Below, one piece after another: positions 7,932-15,536 of a stretch of 39,394 nt of DNA; the first letter of the stretch is position 1; every line of letters begins with the position of its first letter. The notes beneath the pieces were generated by a model that saw nothing but the letters and a program-made list of their open reading frames with translations, was not told where the DNA came from and searched no databases. Position numbers and translations under genes: made by a program. The DNA is from Oscillospiraceae bacterium (lineage in GTDB: Bacteria > Bacillota > Clostridia > Oscillospirales > Ruminococcaceae). The stretch covers positions 1 through 39,394 of the forward strand of contig JAEEXH010000018.1 in assembly GCA_016291435.1 (NCBI GenBank), given 5' to 3'.

Positions 7932-8070
7932 AACCCCTCAGTCAGCTCCGCTGACAGCTCCCCTTTCAAGGGAGCCAAGAACGAGGAATCTCCAGCCTTT
8001 GAGAAGCGTTTGACCTTGCCTCCCTTGAAAGGGGAGGGGAACCGCCGCCACAGGCGGTGGTGGAGGGGTT
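7932..8070 (+). repeat. Paired hairpin repeat modules (A then B)
   Basis: Module A (7932-7976; stem GTCAGC-TCC-GCTGAC) and module B (8018-8070) flank a 41-nt spacer. The order is reversed relative to 2085-2203. The ends form a short terminal inverted repeat, TAACCCCTC and GAGGGGTTA, so this copy looks like a small non-autonomous element. It fills most of the 309-bp gap between spoVM and the dacF-like gene; I see no gene in the rest of that gap. Confidence 0.85.
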
Positions 8071-8117
8071 ACTCTGCAAACTACCGATTTATCACAGAAG
8101 CACTTTCCTCTATGGAT

Positions 8118-8210
8118 TCACTCCTGCTCCGCCGAATCCCGCCTGATGCGGAACATCAGCCGCAGCAGCCCCGCGAGCAGACGGGGGCTTCGCATCACAA
8201 CGACCTTCAC
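8118..8210 (-). CDS. spoVM: Stage V sporulation protein SpoVM
   Basis: A 30-residue frame starts with GTG and reads VKVVVMRSPRLLAGLLRL, then MFRIRRDSAEQE. It aligns without gaps to B. subtilis SpoVM as I remember it: Lys2, Pro9, a basic residue at 10, Leu12, Gly14, Arg17, Met19 and a basic C-terminus coincide. SpoVM is an amphipathic helix that recognises the curved forespore membrane and recruits the coat ATPase SpoIVA. AAAGGAGG stands 8 nt before the GTG, which decides the start over an internal ATG. The gene follows thiN by 51 nt, its place in B. subtilis. It is easily missed because of its size. Confidence 0.88.
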   Translation of the reverse strand: MKVVVMRSPRLLAGLLRLMFRIRRDSAEQE

Positions 8211-8261
8211 AGCACTCGCCTCCTTTGTAACAGGATATGCACAGTGCCTTGAATCGGTGCA

Positions 8262-8885
8262 TCAGAGGCGCGATGCCGTGACGAGCAGGCGCCCCTCTTT
8301 GCATGTGACCTCCGCAAAATCGCCCGTGACCGCATTGCTGACGCCGAGCGGGAAGCCGCGTGTGAGCGTGCCGTTTTCCAGCGGATACTTCGTGCCCCTG
8401 AGCGTGACGCCCGTGCAGCGCTCTGTCCACGCGAACACCGAAAGCGACCAGCCTTTCGGCGTCTCATAGCGCCTTGCCGTGCCGCTCCCCTGCATGCACG
8501 CCCAGTCCCGCACACCGATGAGGATGCCCTCTGCGCCCGCGTCCATGAGAAATTCCAGCGTCTGGATATTGGCAAGGGTGTGATCGAGCCGCCCGCCGAA
8601 TGCCCCGCAGATGCGGATATCGCGGTATCCCTTTTCCAGCGCGACCCGCGCCGCAAGCATTGTGTCGGTGTCGTCCTTCTCGACGGGCACGGTCATCACG
8701 GGATAGCCCTCCGGCGCCGCACCGAGCGAATCAAAATCGCCGAGCACAAGATCGGGCGTGCGCCCCAGACGCTCACAGAGCCGCAGCCCGCTGTCCGCAC
8801 AGAGGATATATGCCTCCTCCGGCAGCGGCAGACAGGGCAGCCCCTCCTCGGGACCGCCCGCACAGATGATACATGTACGCTTCAT
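8262..8885 (-). CDS. thiN: Thiamine pyrophosphokinase
   Basis: Transfers pyrophosphate from ATP to thiamine, giving thiamine diphosphate. The 207-residue protein shows the expected N-terminal ADSG and GDFDS motifs, then KDDTD in the catalytic domain, with GGRLDHTLANI typical of the family. A C-terminal thiamine-binding beta domain ends near TGDFAEV. Its start lies 1 nt from the rsgA stop codon, so translation is probably coupled. In B. subtilis rpe lies between rsgA and thiN; it is absent here. Confidence 0.96.
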   Translation of the reverse strand: MKRTCIICAGGPEEGLPCLPLPEEAYILCADSGLRLCERLGRTPDLVLGDFDSLGAAPEGYPVMTVPVEKDDTDTMLAARVALEKGYRDIRICGAFGGRLDHTLANIQTLEFLMDAGAEGILIGVRDWACMQGSGTARRYETPKGWSLSVFAWTERCTGVTLRGTKYPLENGTLTRGFPLGVSNAVTGDFAEVTCKEGRLLVTASRL

Positions 8886-8886
8886 G

Positions 8887-9741
8887 TCAGTAGCTCTTTC
8901 TCTGCAATGCCTCGCTGAGCATCACAGTATAGCTTTCGTAGCGGCTCTGCGGGATCTCCCCCGCCGCGACTGCCGCACGCACGGCGCAGTCGGGCTCCTT
9001 CAGGTGCCGGCAGTCCGCATAGCGGCAGGGCTCTGTGACCGCCGCGATCTCCGGGAAGCATTCGGGCAGCTCCTCCGGCGCAATCTTCGCATAGGCATCT
9101 GTCTCAAAAGTCGAGAAGCCCGGGGTATCCGCCACTCTGCCGCCGTTTTCCAGCGTATAGAGCACCGTGTCGCGGGTCGTGTGACGCCCTCTGCCGAGCT
9201 TCTTGCTGATGTCTGCCGTCTCCAGCGAGAGCGACGGCGCGACCGCATTGAGCAGCGTCGATTTGCCGACGCCGGAATTCCCTGTAAATGCGCTGATTCT
9301 CCCTTTGAGCATCTCCCTGACGGCATCGACGCTCTGCGGATTCTCATAGTCCGCCGTGCAGAGCGGGAAGCCGCTCTTTTCGTAGATCGCCGCATATTTC
9401 CCCGCATCCGCGAGATCGACCTTTGTAAACACCAGCACCGGCTCGATGTTCTTGTAGACACAGACCGCGAGGAAGCGGTCGAGCAGCAGCAGATTCGGCG
9501 CAGGATCGCGCACGGACAGCACAAAGAACAGCCGGTCGAGATTTGCCAGCGGCGGACGGATCAGCTCATTTTTCCGCGGGGAGACTGCCGTGATGCAGCC
9601 CTCCTCAAACTCCACGCGGTCGCCGGCACAGGGCGAGATCCCCTGCCTGCGGAAGATGCCACGTGCTTTGCAGGCATATACACCGTCGGGGGACTCTACC
9701 GTGTAAAGTCCCCCGACTGCTTTGATAATCAGTCCGTTCAT
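8887..9741 (-). CDS. rsgA: Ribosome small-subunit-dependent GTPase RsgA
   Basis: RsgA (YloQ/CpgA) is a circularly permuted GTPase that checks late maturation of the 30S subunit. The 284-residue protein has an N-terminal OB-fold. The G motifs come in permuted order: FTKVDL (G4) precedes the P-loop GNSGVGKST, followed by DTPGF. A C-terminal zinc finger reads CRYADCRHLKEPDC. The start codon overlaps the prkC stop by 4 nt (ATGA), implying translational coupling. In B. subtilis the homologue is phosphorylated by PrkC, which fits this arrangement. Confidence 0.97.
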   Translation of the reverse strand: MNGLIIKAVGGLYTVESPDGVYACKARGIFRRQGISPCAGDRVEFEEGCITAVSPRKNELIRPPLANLDRLFFVLSVRDPAPNLLLLDRFLAVCVYKNIEPVLVFTKVDLADAGKYAAIYEKSGFPLCTADYENPQSVDAVREMLKGRISAFTGNSGVGKSTLLNAVAPSLSLETADISKKLGRGRHTTRDTVLYTLENGGRVADTPGFSTFETDAYAKIAPEELPECFPEIAAVTEPCRYADCRHLKEPDCAVRAAVAAGEIPQSRYESYTVMLSEALQRKSY

Positions 9742-11969
9742 TCTGCCGGAGCCTCAGTGGAAGGCTCGGGCGGTGCCTCCGTCGTTGCGACAGTCGTAGT
9801 CTCCGTCGAAACAGGCGGTGCCCATGTCTTCTCAGTGGTCGTTTCGGCGTGTGTAGCGGCAGTGGAGACTGTTGTGACAACAGCGATGCCGCCGACATCA
9901 TGGAACGCCTTGCCGATATCTGCGCTCAGCGTCGTGACGCTGCCCGTATCGAAATTGACGCGGAAGCTGCCGATGCGCGCCTTTGCGCCGGTCGCATCGT
10001 TGGTCAGCGTGAGGATCAGGTCTGCCGTGCCGTTGCCGGAGACAGTGACCTTCGTTCTGCCGCTTGCATACTCCACATCGAACGACGAAGCTTCCAGCGT
10101 CACGATGCCGTCCTCATACACGGTGATGTGGAATCTGCCCGCTGCGTCGCCCGGGATCGTGAATGCGAGATCGACATCCTTCGGCTCCGGCACACCGGTC
10201 GAAACCTCAAGCGTGATGACCGTGTTCTCGGAAACCTCCTCGTTTGCCTTGATATCCTGGCTGAGGATTGTGCCCTCCTCGGTGATGTCGTTGACCGACT
10301 TCTTCTCAAGCAGGAGACCGAGAGACTCCGCTTCCGTCAGCGCGACCTCCCAGTTATGACCGACGAAATTCGGCACAGGCACGGTCTTCTTGTTCGGACC
10401 GCGGCTGATGGTGACGATCAGATAGGAATTCGGGTCCACATCGACAGGGCCCTGCGGATCGGTGGAAATGATCTTGCCGGCTTCGACCTCATCGTTATAG
10501 GAATAACGCGGATCGACATTGATGCCGAGCGACTGGATCTGCTGCTTTGCAGTCTCATAGTCCCAGTTCGTGAAATCGGAGATCTGCACCTTGCGGGCGC
10601 CGAGGCTGACCTTGACCTTAACCTTCTCGCCCTTCTTGACGGCATTGCCCTCGGGGATATCCTGATCGAAGATCTTATCCTTTTCAAAGTCGGAATACTC
10701 GGTGCTGTCCACAACGATCTGGATATACTCGCTGTACTGCATATTTGCTTCCTGATAGTCCATGCCGATGAGGTTCGGCATTGCCATCTCCTCGACCGTG
10801 ACGCCCGTGCGGGTGCGGTCAAGCGCATCGAGGATCATGCTGGAGAACATGATCGCCGCAACGACGATGACGACAATGATGACAGCGCTGAAGATCGGGA
10901 CAAAGAGCGACTTGCGCTCCTCCTCCTCATACTCATCCTCATCGTCCTCGTAATCCTCTTCCTCGGAGTCCTCGGGCGCCTCTGCGGGCTCCTCCGGCTC
11001 GTTCACCGGGGTATAGGCGCGGGTCTTGGTCTTGTCGCTGTCGCTGCTGCCGCCTGCGAGGATCGTCTCGACGGATCTGCCGGCTCTCTTCTCAAGCTCC
11101 GGGAAGTAGCCGAACAGCACATCCTGGTTCTCCTTGAAGGTCTCGATGTCATCCATCATATCGCGGGCAGTCTGGTAGCGGTCCTTCGGATCCTTCTGCA
11201 TTGCCTTGAGGATAATCTCCTCAAGTCCGACCTGGATGTCGGGACGGATGGTATGCGGCTGCGGCACCTCCGCCTGCATGTGCATGACAGCGATGCTCAC
11301 GGGGTTATCGGTATCAAACGGCTTCTTGCCGGTCAGCATCTCATAGAACATGACGCCGACGGAATAGAGGTCGCTCTTTGCGTCTGTCGCAGCGCCGCGT
11401 GCCTGCTCCGGGCTGATATAGTGCACGGTGCCGATTGCCTTGTCGGTCTGGGTCTTGCCCTCCTCGCGGGCAAACTTCGCGATGCCGAAGTCCATGACCT
11501 TGATCGTGCCGTCGGGGAGCATCATGATATTCTGCGGCTTGATGTCGCGGTGCACGATGCCCTTGCTGTGCGCATGCTGCAAAGCGCGCAGGATCTGGAG
11601 GATATAATGCACAGCATCTCTCCAGTCGAGCTGCCCCTGGAGCTCCATGTATTCGTTCAGTGTGTTGCCGTCAATGTACTCCATGACGATGAACTGGATG
11701 CGGTCGGAGAAGCCCACATCGAACACCTTGACGATATTCGGATGGCTCAGCACCGCAATCGCCTTGGATTCATTGCGGAAGCGGCGCAGGAACTCCTCGT
11801 TCTCTGCAAACTCACGCTTCAGGATCTTGACGGCGACGGTCTTCTTGTCCACCACATCGGTTGCACGGTAGACATCCGCCATACCGCCCTCGCCGATGCG
11901 TTCGAGGATTTCATAACGCCCGTCGAGCTTCTTGCCGATGTTCTTGTCGTTGCGATCGTTTTTTTCCAT
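9738..11969 (-). CDS. prkC: Membrane Ser/Thr protein kinase with PASTA domains
   Basis: This 743-residue kinase senses cell-wall fragments through extracellular PASTA repeats and phosphorylates cytoplasmic targets. The kinase domain (about 20-280) has the loop GEGGMADVY, Lys48, HRDIKPQN (140-147) and DFG (160-162). A very acidic linker (about 335-352) precedes one membrane segment (about 354-380). Three PASTA repeats cover roughly 396-457, 461-524 and 530-592. An extra beta-rich domain (about 597-692) and a Thr/Pro/Glu-rich tail follow; these last two are not part of the B. subtilis protein as I know it. The phosphatase gene prpC lies 114 nt upstream. Confidence 0.97.
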   Translation of the reverse strand: MEKNDRNDKNIGKKLDGRYEILERIGEGGMADVYRATDVVDKKTVAVKILKREFAENEEFLRRFRNESKAIAVLSHPNIVKVFDVGFSDRIQFIVMEYIDGNTLNEYMELQGQLDWRDAVHYILQILRALQHAHSKGIVHRDIKPQNIMMLPDGTIKVMDFGIAKFAREEGKTQTDKAIGTVHYISPEQARGAATDAKSDLYSVGVMFYEMLTGKKPFDTDNPVSIAVMHMQAEVPQPHTIRPDIQVGLEEIILKAMQKDPKDRYQTARDMMDDIETFKENQDVLFGYFPELEKRAGRSVETILAGGSSDSDKTKTRAYTPVNEPEEPAEAPEDSEEEDYEDDEDEYEEEERKSLFVPIFSAVIIVVIVVAAIMFSSMILDALDRTRTGVTVEEMAMPNLIGMDYQEANMQYSEYIQIVVDSTEYSDFEKDKIFDQDIPEGNAVKKGEKVKVKVSLGARKVQISDFTNWDYETAKQQIQSLGINVDPRYSYNDEVEAGKIISTDPQGPVDVDPNSYLIVTISRGPNKKTVPVPNFVGHNWEVALTEAESLGLLLEKKSVNDITEEGTILSQDIKANEEVSENTVITLEVSTGVPEPKDVDLAFTIPGDAAGRFHITVYEDGIVTLEASSFDVEYASGRTKVTVSGNGTADLILTLTNDATGAKARIGSFRVNFDTGSVTTLSADIGKAFHDVGGIAVVTTVSTAATHAETTTEKTWAPPVSTETTTVATTEAPPEPSTEAPAE

Positions 11970-12083
11970 CTCTGACCTCCGTGCCGGGTTATGTCTGCCG
12001 GCAGAAATGTTTGGGGTTTATAGCTTCAGCCGCGGCACATGCCTTTCATGCACCGTCAGCGGGTTGACAAAATGAAAAAGGGA

Positions 12084-12815
12084 TCAGCGCTGTGTCAGCA
12101 GGATGACGGAGATATTATCCTTGCCGCCTGCTTCGTTCGCCGCTTCGATGCAGCGTTCGGGGATATGTGCGGGGTCGGTTTCCCGGATGATCTCTGCGAT
12201 TTTCTGATCGTTCACCATGCCGTAGAAGCCGTCTGAGCAGAGAAGAATCTGCTCATCCCCCTTAAGCGGGAAGCTCTGCGTGTCGGAGAGCACTCTGCTC
12301 TGCACGCCGATTGCCCGCATAAGCTCATTGCGGCGCTCGTGCGTTGCGCGCATATCCGCCGTGATGACGCCCTTCTGATACAGAAGCTGCACGACGGTAT
12401 GATCGGTCGTGAGCTGATGTGCCGCGCCCTCGCTGCCGATCAGGTAGGCACGCGAATCGCCGACATTGACAAGGCAGCAGACGTCATCGCGTGCAAATGC
12501 ACCGACGAGCGTTGTCCCCATCCTGCTCGGCACCGAGCTGTGGACAGCCGCCTGATAGACCTTCTGGTTCGCCTCTGCCGCACAGCGGCGCAGCAGCTCG
12601 CAGATCTCCTCTGCGGGCATGCCCTCGCGGTATTCCGCACGGAATTTCTCCTCTGCGGAGCAAATGGCGATCTTGCTCGCGGCACTGCCGTTCTGCATGC
12701 CGCCCATGCCGTCGCAGACCAGCGCCAGCACGCCGTCGGGGAATGCCTCTGCACGCACAGAATCCTGGTTCTCTGTCCGCACCTTTCCGATGTCACAGCC
12801 CTGATAGGCTCTCAA
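12084..12815 (-). CDS. prpC: PP2C-type protein phosphatase
   Basis: A 243-residue metal-dependent phosphatase that reverses PrkC phosphorylation. Motifs include the N-terminal RTENQDS, CDGMGGM (metal-binding aspartate), VGDSRAY and C-terminal GGKDNISVIL, all typical of PPM phosphatases. The start must be a TTG: an in-frame TGA lies only three codons upstream, and the next methionine falls inside the catalytic core. The Shine-Dalgarno sequence (GGTGAG) is weak, so translation may depend on coupling with rlmN, which ends 40 nt upstream. The rlmN-prpC-prkC-rsgA order is as in B. subtilis. Confidence 0.95.
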   Translation of the reverse strand: MRAYQGCDIGKVRTENQDSVRAEAFPDGVLALVCDGMGGMQNGSAASKIAICSAEEKFRAEYREGMPAEEICELLRRCAAEANQKVYQAAVHSSVPSRMGTTLVGAFARDDVCCLVNVGDSRAYLIGSEGAAHQLTTDHTVVQLLYQKGVITADMRATHERRNELMRAIGVQSRVLSDTQSFPLKGDEQILLCSDGFYGMVNDQKIAEIIRETDPAHIPERCIEAANEAGGKDNISVILLTQR

Positions 12816-12855
12816 TGCCGCTCACCACACTTTCCTCTGCCGCAGGTCCTCGATA

Positions 12856-13908
12856 TTATAATCCTGCGTTTTCTATTGTATTGCGCCGGAGCTGCCCGCA
12901 TGCCGCCTCGATGTCTTCACCGAGCGTGCGCCGCACCGTCGCGTTGATGCCCTGCCGCTCCAGCAGCTTCTGAAATTTTGCGGCGCTGCCTGCCGCATAG
13001 CCCGTGCCCTTCACCGGATTGACCGGGATGAGGTTCACATGGGGGCGCTGCTTCGGGAAAAGCGGCCTCAGGCGTTCGCCGAGCAGCCTTGCCATCTCGG
13101 GGGTATCGTTCTGCCCTGCGATGACGGCGTATTCAAATGTCACGCGCCTGCCGGTCTTTTTGAAATAATCCGAGCAGGCTTTCAGCAGTTCGCTCAGCGG
13201 ATAGCGCCGGTTGACGGGCATAAGCTCTGAGCGCCGGGTGTCCTCTGCCGCATGGAGCGAGACAGAGAGCGTCAGCGGGAAGTCCTCCTCCGCGAGCCGG
13301 TAGATATGCGGGACGATGCCGCAGGTTGAGAGCGACACATGCCGCAGGCTCAGGTTCCGCCCCTCGGGGCAGGAGAGCAGGCGCAGGAACTGCATCACGT
13401 TATCGTAATTGTCGAGCGGCTCGCCGATGCCCATGAGCACCGCGCCGGAGATCCGCTCCGCTTCGGGGCGCCCTGCATCCGCCGCATAGATCTGCCCGAG
13501 CATTTCGCCGGGGGTCAGATTGCGGATAAAGCCGAGCGGCGCCGAGGCACAGAATGTGCAGCCCATCTTGCAGCCGACCTGTGTCGAGATACACGCGGTC
13601 ACACCGTGGTGATAGACCATGCGCACGGTTTCGACAAGGTTCCCGTCAGAGAGCCTACATAGATATTTTACAGTATCATCGGCACAAGATGCAAGTGTTT
13701 GCGCAATTTTTGGCATATTTATATAAAAACGCCCCGAGAGCTCCGATTGAAATTGTTTAGATAAATCCGTCATTTCCGCAAAGTCGAAGACCCGCCGGAC
13801 ATGCAGCCAGCGAAAGATCTGTTTTGCGCGGAATTTCGGCGCGCCCATTGCCGTGATCTCAGCTTCAAGCTGCTCCGGCAGCAGGCCTAAAATATCCACT
13901 TTTTCCAT
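12856..13908 (-). CDS. rlmN: 23S rRNA/tRNA adenine-C2 methyltransferase RlmN
   Basis: Radical SAM enzyme that methylates C2 of A2503 in 23S rRNA and of A37 in some tRNAs. In 350 residues it has an N-terminal helical domain, the cluster motif CKMGCTFC (C113, C117, C120), GIGEPLDN, and a late cysteine (about C337) in EAACGQL that forms the methyl-carrier thioether in this family. I start at MEKVDILGLL, with AGGTG about 9 nt upstream; the longer frame runs into the GCGCAATG-type repeat. The gap to the GNAT gene upstream (203 bp) holds only small hairpins. Confidence 0.96.
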   Translation of the reverse strand: MEKVDILGLLPEQLEAEITAMGAPKFRAKQIFRWLHVRRVFDFAEMTDLSKQFQSELSGRFYINMPKIAQTLASCADDTVKYLCRLSDGNLVETVRMVYHHGVTACISTQVGCKMGCTFCASAPLGFIRNLTPGEMLGQIYAADAGRPEAERISGAVLMGIGEPLDNYDNVMQFLRLLSCPEGRNLSLRHVSLSTCGIVPHIYRLAEEDFPLTLSVSLHAAEDTRRSELMPVNRRYPLSELLKACSDYFKKTGRRVTFEYAVIAGQNDTPEMARLLGERLRPLFPKQRPHVNLIPVNPVKGTGYAAGSAAKFQKLLERQGINATVRRTLGEDIEAACGQLRRNTIENAGL

Positions 13909-13933
13909 TTTCCGGAGCACCTCACTTTCCGAA

Positions 13934-13965
13934 ATGCGCAATGTGCGATTCGCAATGCGCAATTG
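13934..13965. repeat. Short GCGCAATT-rich repeat upstream of rlmN
   Basis: GAAATGCGCAATGTGCGATT is followed by CGCAATGCGCAATT. A similar AATTCGCAATTTGCAATG run followed by CGCAATTATGAT lies just upstream of der at about 1621-1650. Both sit 15-60 nt before the start codon of a minus-strand gene. They may be fragments of a dispersed repeat. Confidence 0.5.
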
Positions 13966-14111
13966 TTGAGTCTGCTTCGCAGACAGATTGAGAATGTGAT
14001 AATTATGAAATTGCGCTTGATTGTAAACTGAGAATTACTGAATCGGGATTCGGGGCGTAAGCCCCATTACAGATGATCGCCGTCAGACGATACCGATTTC
14101 TGAAAGATCGG

Positions 14112-14543
14112 TCACAGGAGCTTCACAAACGCTGTTCTGCCGCGGGTGTAGCCCGCACGCTCATAGAAGCGCAGCGTCGATGCTTCCTTTGACTGGGTAA
14201 TCAGCATCATCTTGTAGCAGTTTTCGCTTCGGGCGATTTCGCAGGCATAGTCAAGGCACGCCGCCGCAAGCCCTCTGCCGCGGTATGCAGCATGCGTCAC
14301 GACATTTTCGATGAGCGCATAGGGGCGGCAGCCGTGCGTCAGATTCGGCACGATCAGGCAGGTGCAGGACGAGACAATCTGCCCGTCCTCCTCCGCGGCG
14401 ATGATGTGATAGGCGGGATTTCTGAGGATTCCTGCCCAGACCGCCGCGACCTCCGGCGTCTTCCGGAGGACAGTTTTTTCGTGCAGATGCGTGTAAAGCC
14501 GCATCAGGCCGTCGTAGTCGGCGTCACAGATTTCGCGTATCAT
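14112..14543 (-). CDS. GNAT family N-acetyltransferase
   Basis: A 143-residue single-domain acetyltransferase. The acetyl-CoA loop is YRGRGLAAACLDYA, preceded by the ENVVTHAAY strand, and the fold ends with RFYERAGY, both typical GNAT features. The substrate cannot be read from sequence. It starts 1 nt from the stop codon of the deaminase gene, so the two are translationally linked. With the unknown gene further upstream they form a three-gene insertion between rsmB and rlmN. Confidence 0.93.
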   Translation of the reverse strand: MIREICDADYDGLMRLYTHLHEKTVLRKTPEVAAVWAGILRNPAYHIIAAEEDGQIVSSCTCLIVPNLTHGCRPYALIENVVTHAAYRGRGLAAACLDYACEIARSENCYKMMLITQSKEASTLRFYERAGYTRGRTAFVKLL

Positions 14544-14544
14544 A

Positions 14545-14940
14545 TCAGATCCACCAGTGCGGCGTCAGCTCGCGCATTGTGACCGTTTCGCCGGTCTCAA
14601 AGTTCATCATGATCTCAATATCGCCATAGGTTTCCGGCATGAGCTGCACCATCAGCTCGCGGCATGCCCCGCAGGGCGCGCCCGTGCCGCCGTCGGGCAA
14701 TATCGCCAGCACGCGGCGGATCTCATGCTCCCCGTTTGCCAGCATCTGAAAGATCGCACTCCGCTCCGCACAGATGCCGAGCGTCGAGCAGGTGTCCACA
14801 CAGACGCCCGTGTAGATCTTGCCCGATTCCGATTCGACTGCCGCGGAGACCTCTCCGCAGGTCACATATTCCGAGATGCGGCGCGGACTGAGCACCGCCT
14901 TTGCCGCATCGTAAAGTCTCTGCCATTCCTGTGTCATCAT
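14545..14940 (-). CDS. cdd: Cytidine deaminase family protein
   Basis: A zinc-dependent deaminase of 131 residues, the size of homotetrameric cytidine deaminases. The catalytic CAE (57-59) and zinc-binding PCGAC (89-93) are intact, so it should be active. The conserved substrate-side residues before CAE read GVCVDTCSTLGI rather than the commoner GxNxEN, so a related substrate (blasticidin-S-like or another nucleoside) is possible. GGAGG precedes two adjacent ATGs; either could start. The first overlaps the upstream stop codon. Confidence 0.88.
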   Translation of the reverse strand: MMTQEWQRLYDAAKAVLSPRRISEYVTCGEVSAAVESESGKIYTGVCVDTCSTLGICAERSAIFQMLANGEHEIRRVLAILPDGGTGAPCGACRELMVQLMPETYGDIEIMMNFETGETVTMRELTPHWWI

Positions 14941-15533
14941 CGCACCTCCGTCATATAAGCGTTGTATAAATCGGAACAGCGCTGCATGAGCCGGTTGTAG
15001 GCGTCCGTGACCGCAGGATTGTCCGAGCAGCGCAGATCGGTCTGCGATTCGATCTCACGGATCAGCGCTTCATGCTGCCTGTAATCGGCGACCGGATCAC
15101 CGGTGACCCGGCTCAGCGTTTCCAGATCGGATCTCAGCCGGCGCAGGATCTGCCTGTCCCTGCCGCGCTGCTTTGCCTTCTGTTTCCCCGACCTGCGGCG
15201 GTTCAGAATATCCTCCGCACAGGTCAGCTCTGCCATATAAAAGGATTGCAGCTGCGCATAGGTATATCCCGCCGCTCTGATCACGCTGGAATCCGAGCCG
15301 AAGACGGTCGGCTCTGTCTGCGAGAGATAGGCAAAGATTGCGCGGTTTGTTTCCGTGTCGCCGATTTTTGTGAGCGACATCCAGAAGATAAAGTTCGGAT
15401 CTGCCTCGCCGACCAGAATCACATCCTCGCTGTTCGGATAATATGCCTTGATGCAGCGGAATTTCGGATCCGGCTTGTATTTCGGTGTCTTATAATACTG
15501 CTCGGTCAGAAGATTCAGCTCTGTGATGTCCAT
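14937..15533 (-). CDS. Conserved-looking protein of unknown function
   Basis: The 198-residue protein has no signal peptide or membrane segment. The N-terminal half (about 20-90) has alternating strands and a run typical of a globular alpha/beta fold. The middle (about 110-135) is strongly basic (RRRSGKQKAKQRGRDRQ), then helical. It lacks zinc or nucleotide motifs that I can see. It starts 3 nt past the rsmB stop codon and overlaps the deaminase start. The basic stretch would suit nucleic-acid binding, which is only an inference. Confidence 0.85.
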   Translation of the reverse strand: MDITELNLLTEQYYKTPKYKPDPKFRCIKAYYPNSEDVILVGEADPNFIFWMSLTKIGDTETNRAIFAYLSQTEPTVFGSDSSVIRAAGYTYAQLQSFYMAELTCAEDILNRRRSGKQKAKQRGRDRQILRRLRSDLETLSRVTGDPVADYRQHEALIREIESQTDLRCSDNPAVTDAYNRLMQRCSDLYNAYMTEVR

Positions 15534-15536
15534 ATG

